A DNA stretch of 64,000 nt from Clostridium prolinivorans (GCF_004011155.1 NZ_RJWG01000002.1:236012-300011), one strand, 5' to 3'; counted from the first letter of the stretch, positions 45,650-56,753 are shown. The notes: generated by a model from the letters alone, not told the origin. Made by a program: numbers and translations.

Positions 45650-47332
45650 ATGGAATGGTTACAAATAATAGTAACTTTATTAATATTTATGATTTTAGTA
45701 GTTCCTATGGGAAAATATTTATATTGTGTATCTACCGGAGATAAAATTTTAGGAGAAAAATTTTTTAATAAAATTGATAATTTTATTTTTAAAATATGTG
45801 GAATAAATAAAAATGAAGAAATGAATTGGAAAGAGTATGTAATTTCCATAATTACATTAAATGCAGTTATAGTATTCATAGGATATATAATATTAAGAAC
45901 TCAAAATCTTCATGTTTTAAATCCAAATAAAATAAAAGCTATGGAACCTAGTTTGACATTTAATACATTAATTAGTTTTATTACAAATACTAATCTTCAA
46001 AACTATAGTGGTGAATCAGGGCTTTCTTATTTTAGCCAAATGACAGTCATAATATTTATGATGTTTATATCATCGGCTACAGGTTTTTCAGCTGCACTAG
46101 CTTTTATGAGGGGAATTGCTGGGAATAAAAAAACAATGGGTAATTTTTTTGTTGACTTAGTGAGAATTATTACAAGAGTTTTATTGCCGTTTTCAATAAT
46201 TATAGGACTTTTATTGGTAACTCAGGGAGTACCTCAAAATTTTTCTGGTATTCATAAAGTAACCACAATAGAAGGTAAAATTCAAGACATAGCAATGGGA
46301 CCTGTAGCAGCTTTAGAATCTATAAAGCATATAGGAACTAATGGAGGAGGCTTTTTTGGAGCAAATTCCAGTCATCCTTTTGAAAACCCTACTCCTTTAT
46401 CAAATTTAATTGAAATTTTATCAATGATGTTAATTCCTGGATCCCTTGTATATACTTTTGGGCTTATGATTAAAAATAAAAAACAAGGCTGGTCAATATT
46501 TACAGCTATGGGAATACTATTTTTAATAGGACTACCAATATGTTATTTGGCCGAAAAATCAGGAAATCCAGCTTTGGCACATATAGGATTAAATCAGCTT
46601 ATGGGAAATATGGAGGGAAAAGAAGTTAGATTTGGTATAGCACAATCATCTTTATTTACTCAAGTAACTACAGCTTTTACTACAGGTTCAGTTAATAATA
46701 TGCATGATTCTTTAACCCCTATAGGAGGTGCCGTTGCACTTATTAACATGATGCTTAATGTAATCTTCGGAGGAAAAGGTACAGGATTTATGAATATGAT
46801 TATGTATGCTATATTGGCAGTATTTTTATGTGGCCTTATGGTTGGGAGAACTCCAGAATTTTTATCTAAAAAAATTGAAGGAAAAGAAATGAAATTAATA
46901 GCACTTGCTATAATTATTCATCCATTTTTAATACTCATGTTTTCGTCATTAGCTTTAGTACTTCCACAAGCTTCAAAAGCTGTAACAAATCCAGGATTTC
47001 ATGGACTATCGCAAATTGTATATCAATTTACAACTTCTGCAGCTAATAATGGTTCTGCCTTTGAAGGCCTTTTAGATAATACATTATTTTGGAATACTGC
47101 AACAGGTATTGTAATGTTTTATGGAAGATATTTATCTATAATTATACTTTTAGCAGTTGCAGGCTCACTTGCTTCTAAAAAAGCAATACCAGTTTCTGCA
47201 GGAACTTTTAGAACTGATAATTTAATGTTTACAATTACTTTAGTTTTTATTGTTTTAATAATAGGTGCATTAACATTTCTTCCATCTTTGGCACTTGGAC
47301 CTATAGCAGAACATCTTACATTATGGCATTAA
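45650..47332 (+). CDS. kdpA: Potassium-transporting ATPase subunit KdpA
   Basis: A 560-residue channel-like subunit that binds and translocates K+. It is related to the SKT/Trk channel superfamily with four selectivity-filter repeats, including IGTNGGGFFGANSSHPFENP and TTSAANNGSAFEGL. About ten hydrophobic helices are present. The start ATG follows GGGAGGAAA. It forms KdpFABC with the neighbouring genes, a high-affinity uptake system used at low external K+. Confidence 0.97.
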   Translation: MEWLQIIVTLLIFMILVVPMGKYLYCVSTGDKILGEKFFNKIDNFIFKICGINKNEEMNWKEYVISIITLNAVIVFIGYIILRTQNLHVLNPNKIKAMEPSLTFNTLISFITNTNLQNYSGESGLSYFSQMTVIIFMMFISSATGFSAALAFMRGIAGNKKTMGNFFVDLVRIITRVLLPFSIIIGLLLVTQGVPQNFSGIHKVTTIEGKIQDIAMGPVAALESIKHIGTNGGGFFGANSSHPFENPTPLSNLIEILSMMLIPGSLVYTFGLMIKNKKQGWSIFTAMGILFLIGLPICYLAEKSGNPALAHIGLNQLMGNMEGKEVRFGIAQSSLFTQVTTAFTTGSVNNMHDSLTPIGGAVALINMMLNVIFGGKGTGFMNMIMYAILAVFLCGLMVGRTPEFLSKKIEGKEMKLIALAIIIHPFLILMFSSLALVLPQASKAVTNPGFHGLSQIVYQFTTSAANNGSAFEGLLDNTLFWNTATGIVMFYGRYLSIIILLAVAGSLASKKAIPVSAGTFRTDNLMFTITLVFIVLIIGALTFLPSLALGPIAEHLTLWH

Positions 47333-47365
47333 AATTAAATAAAAAAAGAAAATGAGGAGATTAAT

Positions 47366-49429
47366 ATGGGTGATAAAAATAAAAAATCTAAATTTATTAC
47401 AAAAGATATGATAAAAGAAGCTAGTATAGAGGCTTTTAAAAAACTTAATCCTAAATATATGGCAAAAAATCCTGTAATGTTTGTAGTAGAAGTAGGTTTT
47501 TTTATATCTTTGCTGCTTACAATATTTCCTAATATTTTTGGAGAACAAAGCAGTAATCTTAAAATTTATAATTTTATAGTATCTATAATTTTATTTATAA
47601 CAGTACTTTCTGCTAATTTTGCAGAAGCAATAGCTGAAGGCCGAGGTAAGGCACAAGCGGAAAGTTTAAAGAAAACAAAAAAAGATACTATTGCAAAACT
47701 TTTAGATGATAAAGGCAATATTAAAATTATAAATGCAAATGAATTAAAAAAAGGTGATATAGTTTTAGTTGAAAGTGGAGATATCATACCTAATGATGGA
47801 GAAGTAATAGATGGTGTAGCATCTGTAGATGAATCAGCTATAACAGGTGAATCAGCTCCAGTTATGAAAGAATCAGGCGGAGATTTTGCTTCCGTTACTG
47901 GTGGGACAAAGGTTGTAAGTGACTGGCTTAAAGTTAAGATAACAGCAACTCCTGGAGAATCCTTTTTAGATAAGATGATATCACTTGTAGAAGGAGCATC
48001 TAGGCAAAAGACTCCTAACGAAATAGCTCTTAATACTGTACTTGTAAGTTTAACTTTAATATTTTTAATAGTTATTGTATCTTTATATCCTATGGCTGCA
48101 TATTCTGGAGTTAAAATTGAAATTTCTACATTAATAGCTCTTCTTGTATGTTTAATACCAACAACTATAGGAGGTCTTTTATCAGCTATAGGTATTGCAG
48201 GCATGGATAGAGTTACAAGATTTAATGTAATAGCTATGTCAGGAAAAGCAGTTGAAGCTTGTGGTGATGTAGATACTATCATACTTGACAAAACAGGGAC
48301 TATAACTTTTGGAAACAGGTTAGCGTCAGAATTTATACCTGTTGCCAATATAAAATCAGAGGATTTAATAAATTATGCTGTTATTTCTTCTTTAAAAGAC
48401 GATACTCCAGAAGGGAAATCAATAGTAGAACTTGGTAAAAAATTAGGAGCTAAAGTTAATTTTAAAGAATATGAAGATTTGCCTTTTATAGAATTTACTG
48501 CTCAAACCAGAATGAGTGGAATAGATTTAAAAGATGGATCTACTGTTAGAAAAGGCTCATATGATGCTATTAAAAATAGGATAAAAGAAATGGGAGGAAC
48601 TATACCAAAGGATTTAGAAGATAAAGTAAATGAAGTTTCTAAACTTGGCGGTACTCCTTTAGTTGTTTGTGTTAATAATAAAATATATGGAGTTATATAT
48701 CTTAAAGATACAGTTAAACCTGGTTTAGTGGAAAGATTTAAAAGGCTTAGAGAAATTGGAATTAAAACAATAATGTGTACAGGAGACAATCCATTAACTG
48801 CAGCAACTATTGCTAAGGAAGCTGGAGTAGATGGATTTATAGCAGAATGTAAACCAGAAGATAAAATAGAAGCAATAAAAAAAGAACAGGCAGAGGGAAA
48901 AATTGTAGCAATGACAGGAGATGGAACTAATGATGCTCCAGCTTTAGCTCAAGCAGATGTTGGAATTGCTATGAATAGTGGTACTACTGCAGCTAAAGAA
49001 GCCGCTAATATGGTAGATTTAGATTCAGATCCTACTAAAATTCTTGAAGTAGTTGAAATTGGTAAGCAATTACTTATAACTAGAGGAGCTTTAACTACTT
49101 TTAGCATAGCTAATGATATTGCAAAATATTTTGCAATAATACCAGCAGTTTTTACTACTGCTATCCCACAGATGCAGATTATGAATATAATGAAACTTTC
49201 AACTCCTTACAGCGCAATACTTTCAGCATTAATATTTAATGCAATAATAATACCAATACTTATACCAATAGCCATGAAAGGAGTAAAATATAAACCTATG
49301 AAATCTGAAATAATGCTTCTGAGAAATATGCTTATTTTTGGATTAAGTGGCATAATTGTTCCGTTTATAGGTATTAAGCTCATTGATATAATAATAACTC
49401 CATTAGTCAGAATTTTAAATTTAGGATAG
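47366..49429 (+). CDS. kdpB: Potassium-transporting ATPase subunit KdpB
   Basis: A 687-residue P-type ATPase that powers the Kdp pump. The actuator-domain motif is AITGESAPV, the phosphorylated Asp308 is in [11 protein letters not shown], and the hinge motif is [18 protein letters not shown]. Four N-terminal and three C-terminal membrane helices flank the soluble domains. Length is standard for the family. It lies 33 bp after kdpA with an AATGAGGAG site. Confidence 0.97.
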   Translation: MGDKNKKSKFITKDMIKEASIEAFKKLNPKYMAKNPVMFVVEVGFFISLLLTIFPNIFGEQSSNLKIYNFIVSIILFITVLSANFAEAIAEGRGKAQAESLKKTKKDTIAKLLDDKGNIKIINANELKKGDIVLVESGDIIPNDGEVIDGVASVDESAITGESAPVMKESGGDFASVTGGTKVVSDWLKVKITATPGESFLDKMISLVEGASRQKTPNEIALNTVLVSLTLIFLIVIVSLYPMAAYSGVKIEISTLIALLVCLIPTTIGGLLSAIGIAGMDRVTRFNVIAMSGKAVEACGDVDTIILDKTGTITFGNRLASEFIPVANIKSEDLINYAVISSLKDDTPEGKSIVELGKKLGAKVNFKEYEDLPFIEFTAQTRMSGIDLKDGSTVRKGSYDAIKNRIKEMGGTIPKDLEDKVNEVSKLGGTPLVVCVNNKIYGVIYLKDTVKPGLVERFKRLREIGIKTIMCTGDNPLTAATIAKEAGVDGFIAECKPEDKIEAIKKEQAEGKIVAMTGDGTNDAPALAQADVGIAMNSGTTAAKEAANMVDLDSDPTKILEVVEIGKQLLITRGALTTFSIANDIAKYFAIIPAVFTTAIPQMQIMNIMKLSTPYSAILSALIFNAIIIPILIPIAMKGVKYKPMKSEIMLLRNMLIFGLSGIIVPFIGIKLIDIIITPLVRILNLG

Positions 49430-49469
49430 TATATAAACCTATAAAAAATATTAGAAAGGACGAATTTTT

Positions 49470-50096
49470 ATGAAAATAATAAAAAAATCTTTGCTGATAA
49501 GTATAGTTTTATTACTTCTTTGCGGAGTTATTTATCCACTATGCTTAACAGGAATAAGTCAATTAGTTTTAAATAAAAAAGCTAATGGAAGTATGATTGT
49601 TATTAACGGTAAAGAAGTAGGTTCAGAGCTTATAGGTCAAGATTTTACAGACCCAAGATTTTTTAAAGGTAGGATTTCAGCCATAAATTATAATACTTAT
49701 ACAGAAGCTGATATAAAACCTGATAAATATGGAAAAACATCTTATAATGGTCCTAAATCTGGATCTCAAAATTTAGCTCCATCAAATAAAGCTTTGCAAA
49801 AAAGAGTAGAAAAAGACATAGAAGAATTTTTAAAATCTAATCCAGGAATAAAAAAAGAAGATATACCAACAGACCTACTTACAAGTTCAGCTTCAGGTCT
49901 TGATCCAAATATAAGTCCTGAAGCTGCTAAAATTCAAATACCAAGAGTTTCTAAAGCCTCTGGAATAAGTGAAGATAAATTACAACAATTAGTGGATAAA
50001 TATACTGAAGGAAGAAGTTTAGGATTATTTGGTGAACCAAGGGTAAATGTTTTGAAGTTAAATATTGAAATAGCATCTATTTTAAATAGTAAATAA
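49470..50096 (+). CDS. kdpC: Potassium-transporting ATPase subunit KdpC
   Basis: A 208-residue subunit with one N-terminal membrane helix ([20 protein letters not shown]). Conserved phrases are [40 protein letters not shown] and [18 protein letters not shown]. KdpC associates with KdpA and modulates ATP affinity. It is the last structural gene of the pump; 94 bp separate it from kdpD. Confidence 0.96.
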   Translation: MKIIKKSLLISIVLLLLCGVIYPLCLTGISQLVLNKKANGSMIVINGKEVGSELIGQDFTDPRFFKGRISAINYNTYTEADIKPDKYGKTSYNGPKSGSQNLAPSNKALQKRVEKDIEEFLKSNPGIKKEDIPTDLLTSSASGLDPNISPEAAKIQIPRVSKASGISEDKLQQLVDKYTEGRSLGLFGEPRVNVLKLNIEIASILNSK

Positions 50097-50190
50097 TTGC
50101 TAATTTAATAAATCATTTGAAGAAAATAACAATGCATTATATAATAAAATATATTCCATGATTGGTTATTTACTGTACTATATTTAGTTT

Positions 50191-52929
50191 TTGGTTATAT
50201 ATCCATATTATAAAAGGAGGTTATTTAAAATAAATACTGATAACAGACCTAATCCAGAATATCTGTTAAACCAAATAAAAAAAGAGCAAAATACTCCTAC
50301 AAGAGGAAAATTAAAAATTTTCTTTGGATATGCAGCAGGTGTTGGTAAAACTTACGAAATGCTTCTTGAAGCTCATGAGCTAAAAAAAGCAGGAAAAGAT
50401 GTTGTAATTGGATATATCGAACCCCATGCAAGGCCAGAAACTATGGCATTAATTAAAGGTATCGAAAAAATAGACATTAGAACAATTAATTACAAAGGAA
50501 TAACTGTAAAAGAGTTTGATTTAAATAAAGCACTTTTAAGAAAACCAGAAGTAATATTAGTTGATGAATTAGCTCACACAAACATAGAAGCTAAAAGGCA
50601 TAGAAAAAGATGGCAAGATGTAGAAGAACTTCTTGATGCAGGAATAGATGTATATACTACTTTAAATGTACAGCATATTGAAAGTTTAAATGATATAGTT
50701 GAAAGTATAACTCATATTTCAGTAAGAGAGACAATTCCTGACAGAATATTTGATGAGGCAGATAATGTAGAATTAATTGACATTGAACCTGATGAATTAC
50801 TAAAAAGATTTAAAGAAGGTAAAATATATAGTAAAGCTCAGACAAAAACTGCTTTAAAAAATTTTTTTACTAAAAATAATTTATTTGCTTTAAGAGAAAT
50901 TGCCCTTAGAAGAACAGCAGACAGAATAAACTATGAAGTTGAAAATGTAAGACTTGCAAAAGGTCAAATAACAGTAATTCCTACATCAGAACAAATACTA
51001 GCATGTATAGGGACTTCACCTTCATCTGCAAGAGTTATACGTACAGCTAGTAGAATGGCTGAAGCCTATCATTCTAAATGGATAGGCCTATATATTGAAA
51101 CAAATAGCTCTAAAAATTTAAGCAGTGAAGAAAAAGAAATACTTAAATCAAATTTCACTCTAGCAGAGCAACTTGGAGGAGAATTAGTTACCTTATATGG
51201 CGACAATATTGTAGAACAAATAATTGAATATGCAAAATTTAGAAATGTAACTAAAATAGTAATAGGAAAAAATCACAGAAAAACTAATAATTTATTCCGT
51301 TTTTATGCAAAAGATATAGTTGATAAATTGATGGATTCTAATTCCTATATTGATGTTTATGTTATACCTAACACTACACATAAAAAAAGAAACAGTAAAA
51401 CTGTGTTAAAAGATAATTTTAATTTTAAATTATCTTTTATAGATATTATTTTATCAACTATTATAATGGCTGTATTTATAGCAATATCATTAATTTTTTA
51501 TCACTTTAGGCTTAGCGAATCAAGCATAATTATGATTTTAATTTTAGGTATTATAATAGTAACTATTAAAACTAAAGGATATACTTTAGGTTTTATATGG
51601 TCAATTATTAGTATATTTTTATTTAACTATTTGTTTACAAAACCAAGATTTTCATTACATTTTACTAATAAAAACTATTTATTCACTTTTCCTACAATGT
51701 TAATTGTAACTTTTATAATAGGAACATTAACAACTAGAATACAAAAAGAAGCAAAAAATTCTATAGAAAGAGAAACCACTACTCAAATATTATATAGAGT
51801 TAGCAAAAAACTGCTTAGTGCTACTGGAACATCTGATGTAATTTCCATAGGTATAAAATATATGTCGAGACTTCTTGGAAGGACCGTAATTTGTTATTTA
51901 TCTAAAGATAACAAACTTTTACCTCCTTTTATTTATAACTCTGATAAATCTGGTAAAAAAGATTTTATTTTAAGCAAAGATGAAGAGGCTATTGCATATT
52001 GGTGCTTTTTAAATGATAAAGAAGCCGGAATAGGAACAAATAATTTTTATGCTTCAAAAAGTTATTATATGCCTTTAAAAAGTCAAGGCAAAATATTAGG
52101 TGTTATAGGTGTATTCTCCAATATTGCTCTTAAGCCAGAAGAAAAATATATATTTCAAACATTTTCAAGTCAAATATCTATTGCTTTAGATAGAGAAATT
52201 CTTTCTGAAACTCAAAAAAACATTAAACTTGAAATAGAAAGTGAAAGACTAAGAAGTAATTTATTAAGATCAATTTCTCATGATTTAAGAAGTCCTTTAG
52301 CAGGTATCAAAGGAGCTGTAAGTACTATTATTGAAAATGGCTCTTCTATTTCTGATACTAAAAAAAATGAGCTTATTCAAGGCATTTATGAAGACACAGA
52401 ATGGCTTATAAGGTTAGTTGAAAATCTACTTAGTATGACTAAATTTGATGAAGGCAAAATGGAAATTAAAAAGAATATAGAAGTTGTTGAAGAAGTAATA
52501 TACGAAGTTGTACAAAGAACTTCCAAAAGATTTAAAGATCATAAAATAAAAGTAACAGTCCCTGATAATGTTATAGTTGCCCCTATGGATGGAAGTTTAA
52601 TTGAACAGGTTCTTATAAATTTAATTGATAACTCATTAAAATTTACACCAAAAGGATCAGAAATAGAAATTAAGACATATGAAAAAGATGAAAAAGTATT
52701 TTTTGAAGTTATTGATAACGGAACTGGAATAAAAGAAGAAATACTACCACATATATTTGATAGATTTTTCACTGACGGAGGCAAAATAAGTGATTCCAGA
52801 AGAGGTGTAGGGTTAGGTCTTGCTATTTGTAAATCTATAGTTGAAGCTCATGGAGGAAAAATTTATGCATATAATAAAAAAGGTGGAGGAGCAGTTTTCT
52901 GCTTTTATATTCCAAAGGAGGAAATTTAA
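50191..52929 (+). CDS. kdpD: KdpD osmosensitive K+ channel histidine kinase
   Basis: A sensor kinase of about 900 residues. The N-terminal KdpD domain has a Walker A (GYAAGVGKTYEML) and VDELAHTN. A USP-like domain follows, then four clustered membrane helices (about residues 405-510), a GAF-like segment, the H-box SISHDLRSPLAGIKG and ATPase motifs DNGTGIKEEILPHIFDRFFT and GVGLGLAI. It senses K+ limitation and phosphorylates KdpE. The first canonical start in frame is TTG 50191, which has no ribosome binding site. A perfect AAAGGAGG (50213-50220) instead precedes ATA at 50230, in the context ATA-AAT-ACT-GAT, where relatives are expected to start ATG. Confidence 0.93.
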   Translation: MVIYPYYKRRLFKINTDNRPNPEYLLNQIKKEQNTPTRGKLKIFFGYAAGVGKTYEMLLEAHELKKAGKDVVIGYIEPHARPETMALIKGIEKIDIRTINYKGITVKEFDLNKALLRKPEVILVDELAHTNIEAKRHRKRWQDVEELLDAGIDVYTTLNVQHIESLNDIVESITHISVRETIPDRIFDEADNVELIDIEPDELLKRFKEGKIYSKAQTKTALKNFFTKNNLFALREIALRRTADRINYEVENVRLAKGQITVIPTSEQILACIGTSPSSARVIRTASRMAEAYHSKWIGLYIETNSSKNLSSEEKEILKSNFTLAEQLGGELVTLYGDNIVEQIIEYAKFRNVTKIVIGKNHRKTNNLFRFYAKDIVDKLMDSNSYIDVYVIPNTTHKKRNSKTVLKDNFNFKLSFIDIILSTIIMAVFIAISLIFYHFRLSESSIIMILILGIIIVTIKTKGYTLGFIWSIISIFLFNYLFTKPRFSLHFTNKNYLFTFPTMLIVTFIIGTLTTRIQKEAKNSIERETTTQILYRVSKKLLSATGTSDVISIGIKYMSRLLGRTVICYLSKDNKLLPPFIYNSDKSGKKDFILSKDEEAIAYWCFLNDKEAGIGTNNFYASKSYYMPLKSQGKILGVIGVFSNIALKPEEKYIFQTFSSQISIALDREILSETQKNIKLEIESERLRSNLLRSISHDLRSPLAGIKGAVSTIIENGSSISDTKKNELIQGIYEDTEWLIRLVENLLSMTKFDEGKMEIKKNIEVVEEVIYEVVQRTSKRFKDHKIKVTVPDNVIVAPMDGSLIEQVLINLIDNSLKFTPKGSEIEIKTYEKDEKVFFEVIDNGTGIKEEILPHIFDRFFTDGGKISDSRRGVGLGLAICKSIVEAHGGKIYAYNKKGGGAVFCFYIPKEEI
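50213..50232 (+). promoter_or_regulatory. Strong ribosome binding site facing a non-standard ATA codon
   Basis: AAAGGAGG at 50213-50220 is followed 9 bp later by ATA (50230-50232), in frame with kdpD and where the conserved N-terminus (INTDNRPNP) begins. No ATG, GTG or TTG lies at suitable spacing. Confidence 0.6.
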
Positions 52930-53627
52930 TGGAAAGCAAAATATGCATACTTGTTGTTGAAGATGATAAACCCATAAGAAATTTTATAACCACATCATTA
53001 GAAGCACAAGGTTTTAAATATATTGAAACAAGTAAAGGAAAAGAAGCTATTGTGCTTTCAATGTCTTATAATCCAGATCTTATAATATTAGATTTAGGTC
53101 TTCCGGATATTGACGGTATAGAAGTTATAAAAAAAGTAAGAGAGTGGTCTAATACACCTATAATTATTGTTTCTGCCAGAGAAAATGAAAGACAAAAAAT
53201 AGAAGCTTTAGATAAAGGAGCCGATGACTATTTAACTAAACCTTTTGGTATTGGTGAACTGCTTGCAAGAGTCAGAGTAGCTTTAAGACATAAAAATTCT
53301 ATAGAAAATCAAAATTTAAACAAAGATAAATTTAAAGTTAGAGATTTAGTTGTTGATTTTAATAAAAGAAAAGTATTGATAAATGATGAAGAAATACATT
53401 TAACTCCTATAGAATATAAAATAATGGCTCTTTTTTGTAAATATCCAGGAAAAGTATTAACACATAATTTTATTATTAGTGAAATATGGGGCGGACAGGC
53501 AGGCAATGAAACCCAATCTCTTAGAGTATTCATGGCTAACTTAAGAAGGAAAATAGAGAAAGATCCTGCCCATCCTCAATATATTTACACTGAAGTTGGA
53601 GTTGGATATAGATTAATTGATGAATAA
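52929..53627 (+). CDS. kdpE: KdpE response regulator
   Basis: A 232-residue OmpR-family regulator. The receiver domain has the acidic pair VVEDDKP and the phosphorylated Asp55 in LIILDLGLPDIDG, followed by KPFGIGELLARVR. The C-terminal winged helix includes LTPIEYKIMALFCKYPGKVL and YIYTEVGVGYRL. Its ATG overlaps the last base of the kdpD stop (TAATG), so the two are translationally coupled. It should activate the kdp operon at low K+ or osmotic stress. Confidence 0.97.
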   Translation: MESKICILVVEDDKPIRNFITTSLEAQGFKYIETSKGKEAIVLSMSYNPDLIILDLGLPDIDGIEVIKKVREWSNTPIIIVSARENERQKIEALDKGADDYLTKPFGIGELLARVRVALRHKNSIENQNLNKDKFKVRDLVVDFNKRKVLINDEEIHLTPIEYKIMALFCKYPGKVLTHNFIISEIWGGQAGNETQSLRVFMANLRRKIEKDPAHPQYIYTEVGVGYRLIDE

Positions 53628-53646
53628 AAATAATTTGTATTTTAAT

Positions 53647-54492
53647 CTATTTTACAGCTCCAGCCATAACACCTTTAATAATATATTTTTGTGAAAATAA
53701 ATAAAAAATAATAACTGGTATTATAGAAAGAACAAGTCCTGCCATTGCCAAATTCCATTGTATTGTAAATTCTCCAAAGAAGTAAAAAGTTGATAGGGGA
53801 ATTGTTCTTAATTCAGGACTTCTAAGAACCAAAGATGGAAGTAAATAGTCATTCCATATCCAAATAACATTTAATATAGCTACAGTTACAGTAATAGGTT
53901 TTAATGTAGGAAAAACTATTTTCCAAAATACTTGAAATTTATTAGCCCCGTCAATCATAGCTGCTTCTTCCAGAGAAGCTGGTACTCCTTTTATAAAACC
54001 ATGGTATAAAAATACTGATAGGCTTAATCCAAATCCTATATACATGAATATAATACCAAAGTAACTATCTATCATAGAAAAATTTATAGATTTTATTTTC
54101 CATTTAGTCATATACTGCATTAAAGGTATCATAACTGATTGAAAAGGAACAAGCATTGTAACTACAAATAAATATAATATAAAATCCGAAATTTTTGATT
54201 TATTTCTAACTAATACCCATGCTGTCATAGAAGAAAATATTATAATTAAAGAAATACTAATTACTGTTATAAAAAGTGAATTAGAAAATGCTCTTACAAA
54301 CTTCATCTTTTCCATTGCCTTTGTATAATATGAAAAATCTATAGGTTTAGGCAATCCCATCGTATCTGTAAATATTTGTTTTCTTCCTTTAAAAGAATTA
54401 ACCACCATAATATACATAGGAAATAGAGTTAAAAATGCAATAAACCATCCAAATAATGCAACTAAGCTTGAACCTTTTATTCCTTTTTTCAT
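53647..54492 (-). CDS. Sugar ABC transporter permease (MalG type)
   Basis: A 281-residue permease with six hydrophobic segments. The EAA loop, contacting the ATPase, is EEAAMIDGANKFQVFWKIVF. Start MKKGIKGSSLVALFGWFI. It overlaps the upstream permease gene by 1 bp. Together with the second permease and the binding protein it forms a CUT1 carbohydrate importer; no ATPase gene is adjacent, so a shared MsmK-like ATPase probably serves it. Confidence 0.93.
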   Translation of the reverse strand: MKKGIKGSSLVALFGWFIAFLTLFPMYIMVVNSFKGRKQIFTDTMGLPKPIDFSYYTKAMEKMKFVRAFSNSLFITVISISLIIIFSSMTAWVLVRNKSKISDFILYLFVVTMLVPFQSVMIPLMQYMTKWKIKSINFSMIDSYFGIIFMYIGFGLSLSVFLYHGFIKGVPASLEEAAMIDGANKFQVFWKIVFPTLKPITVTVAILNVIWIWNDYLLPSLVLRSPELRTIPLSTFYFFGEFTIQWNLAMAGLVLSIIPVIIFYLFSQKYIIKGVMAGAVK

Positions 54493-55370
54493 TACATTTC
54501 CACCTCTCTTTTCTTTGTAAAATAAACTTGAGCTACCGTAATTAACATTATTACAAGGAAGAAAATAATAGATTTTGCTTGTGCTATTGCATATTTATTA
54601 TAACTAAATGCTGTTGAAAATATATTCATAGTTATAAGTTCTGTGGATCCAAATGGTCCTCCATTAGTTAATGATAAATTAGTATCATATTGTTTAAATG
54701 CATTTGATAAAGTAACAAATAAACTTATAGTAAATGCAGGTGCAATAAGTGGAAGAGTAATTTTTTTAAACTTTGTAAAACTATTTGCACCATCTATTTC
54801 TGCTGCTTCCATAACTTCATCAGATATGCTCTCTATAGAAGCTATATAAATAACCATCACATATCCTGCCATCTGCCAGGTTCCAACAATAACTAATGCC
54901 CAAAATGCCATAGTTGAATCATCAAGCCAATTAAATAAAATATTTTGTTTGTGTAAAATCTCTCCAAGCTGAACAAAAAATTTAGTAAATACAAACTTCC
55001 ATATAAAACCTAAAATAAGTCCTCCTATTAAATTAGGTAAAAAATATATACTTCTTAATATATTTTTTGATTTTATTTTTGAAGTTACCAAAAGTGCTAA
55101 AGTTAGACCTATAATATTAACAAAAATAACCATTGCTATAGTATATTTAGCTGTAAGCAAAAAAGATGAAATAAATTTTTGATCGCCTAAAGCTAATGCA
55201 TAATTTCTTAAACCTGTAAATTTTGAGCCTTTAAATGCAAATCCATCCCAATTAGTAAATGAATAAATAACTCCCATAATAAAAGGTATTATAACTACAT
55301 TTACAAATATAAATAATGAAGGAATAACAAATAAAGAAGTTGTTATTTTATTTTTGGTAGACTTTTTCAT
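54492..55370 (-). CDS. Sugar ABC transporter permease (MalF type)
   Basis: A 292-residue permease with about six membrane helices. The EAA loop reads MEAAEIDGANSFTKFKKITL. The start at 55370 follows GGAAGGTGAAG; an upstream extension lacks a ribosome binding site. It is translationally coupled to the MalG-type gene. The solute-binding gene lies upstream across a hairpin at 55418-55453 that probably reduces read-through. Confidence 0.93.
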   Translation of the reverse strand: MKKSTKNKITTSLFVIPSLFIFVNVVIIPFIMGVIYSFTNWDGFAFKGSKFTGLRNYALALGDQKFISSFLLTAKYTIAMVIFVNIIGLTLALLVTSKIKSKNILRSIYFLPNLIGGLILGFIWKFVFTKFFVQLGEILHKQNILFNWLDDSTMAFWALVIVGTWQMAGYVMVIYIASIESISDEVMEAAEIDGANSFTKFKKITLPLIAPAFTISLFVTLSNAFKQYDTNLSLTNGGPFGSTELITMNIFSTAFSYNKYAIAQAKSIIFFLVIMLITVAQVYFTKKREVEM

Positions 55371-55417
55371 TGCTTCACCTTCCATTTCTACAAACATTAT
55401 AAAATATATTATGAGGT

Positions 55418-55453
55418 TAAAAGCCTTCAATCATATAAATTTTAGAAGGCTTT
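55418..55453 (-). terminator. Attenuating hairpin between binding protein and permeases
   Basis: AAAAGCCTTC and GAAGGCTTTT form a 10-bp stem, followed by TAACC on the minus strand. Such partial terminators are common after binding-protein genes, allowing higher expression of the receptor than the permeases. Confidence 0.7.
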
Positions 55454-55478
55454 TAATCTCATAGAAAATTATATTATT

Positions 55479-56753
55479 TTATTTGCTTACAGCATCAGTC
55501 CAAACTTTATTTATCTCATCTAAAAGCTGATCAGTATTTATTTTCCCAGCATAATATTTTTCCATTGCACTAGAACAATCTTTATCTACTCCAGCAGGGA
55601 AAAGATTAAAAGTCCAAGGAACTGTTTTACCCTCTTGTGAATACTTTGAAACATCTGCTGCTAAAGGATCCATATCTTTTGTATCAAATCCTTCATATGC
55701 TGGTATTAATTTGAATTTTTCAGTTACATATGTTTGTCCTGCTTTATCAGTATATAACCAATCTAAAAACTTTTTAGCACCTTTTTGTTGTGCTTCAGTA
55801 GCATTTTTATTTACACGGAAAAAGTTAGTATTCCCTACAGCAAGACTATCATTAGCATTAAACGGAACAGGCATCATACCATATTCAAAATCAACATCAT
55901 AATCATCTAAAAGTGATTGTACCCAATTACCTTGATGAATCATTGCATATTTACCTTGTGCAAATCCAGCAACTTGTTCATCATAAGTATCTTTAGCTAA
56001 ATTAGTATGAGTTTTTAATTTATCTAAATCTTGAACATATTGTTTAACTTCTGGTACATCCTTTAATTTTGTTTTCCCAGATATAACATTATTTATAACT
56101 TCTTTATAATTATCCATTACTGCAAAAGGCCAGTTAAATGGATGCATAAACTGGAAGTAAGTTTCTTTACCAAAAGCAATTGCCTTAGAAACTCCTTGAA
56201 CTTTTTCAAGTTTTTCACAAGCTTTAATTAAATCATCCATTGATTTTATATCTTCAGCTTTTACTCCGGCTTTTTCAAATAAAGTTTTATTATACACTAA
56301 TCCAAATCCTTCTATAGCAACTGGAAGACCATATAATTTTCCATCTTTCATTGCATCTTCTTTTTGACCTTTTACTATTTTTTTACTTGCTGCTGTATCA
56401 TCTAATGTTGTCATATAATTAAAAAATTTTTCAAATTCAGAACCACTTCCGCAAGTAAATATTGTAGGTGCTTTCCCTGGATCAGAGGCAAATTGAGTTT
56501 GAAGTACTTTTACTAAATCATCTCCAGCTGCTCCCAATATTTGAACTTCAACATCATTTTGAGATTTGTTAAAATCTTTCGCAGCATTTTCAAGCTGTTC
56601 TTGAATTTCAACTTTATTTTGAATTAATGTAACTACCGCCTTTTCTTTAGAATCAGTATTTGTATTTCCCTCTGTTTTTGTCGTAGAAGAACATCCTGAT
56701 AACGTTGATAGTATTAATGCCGCAGCACACACTCCACTTAAAAACTTTTTCAT
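55479..56753 (-). CDS. Sugar-binding lipoprotein of an ABC transporter
   Basis: A 424-residue family 1 solute-binding protein. The signal peptide MKKFLSGVCAAALILSTLSG is followed by the lipid-anchored cysteine (LSGCSS). Typical text is GKLYGLPVAIEGFGLVYNKT, FAQGKYAMIHQGNWVQSLL and ARLA-like AVGNTNFFRVNKNA. It delivers a carbohydrate to the adjacent permeases. First gene of the operon, transcribed away from the AraC regulator. The sugar is unknown. Ribosome binding site GGGGGAAGG. Confidence 0.93.
   Translation of the reverse strand: MKKFLSGVCAAALILSTLSGCSSTTKTEGNTNTDSKEKAVVTLIQNKVEIQEQLENAAKDFNKSQNDVEVQILGAAGDDLVKVLQTQFASDPGKAPTIFTCGSGSEFEKFFNYMTTLDDTAASKKIVKGQKEDAMKDGKLYGLPVAIEGFGLVYNKTLFEKAGVKAEDIKSMDDLIKACEKLEKVQGVSKAIAFGKETYFQFMHPFNWPFAVMDNYKEVINNVISGKTKLKDVPEVKQYVQDLDKLKTHTNLAKDTYDEQVAGFAQGKYAMIHQGNWVQSLLDDYDVDFEYGMMPVPFNANDSLAVGNTNFFRVNKNATEAQQKGAKKFLDWLYTDKAGQTYVTEKFKLIPAYEGFDTKDMDPLAADVSKYSQEGKTVPWTFNLFPAGVDKDCSSAMEKYYAGKINTDQLLDEINKVWTDAVSK

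Noticed and set aside
47566..48348. A 260-codon open frame antisense to kdpB
   Set aside because: It lies entirely inside kdpB with no ribosome binding site or recognisable protein features; a shadow frame.
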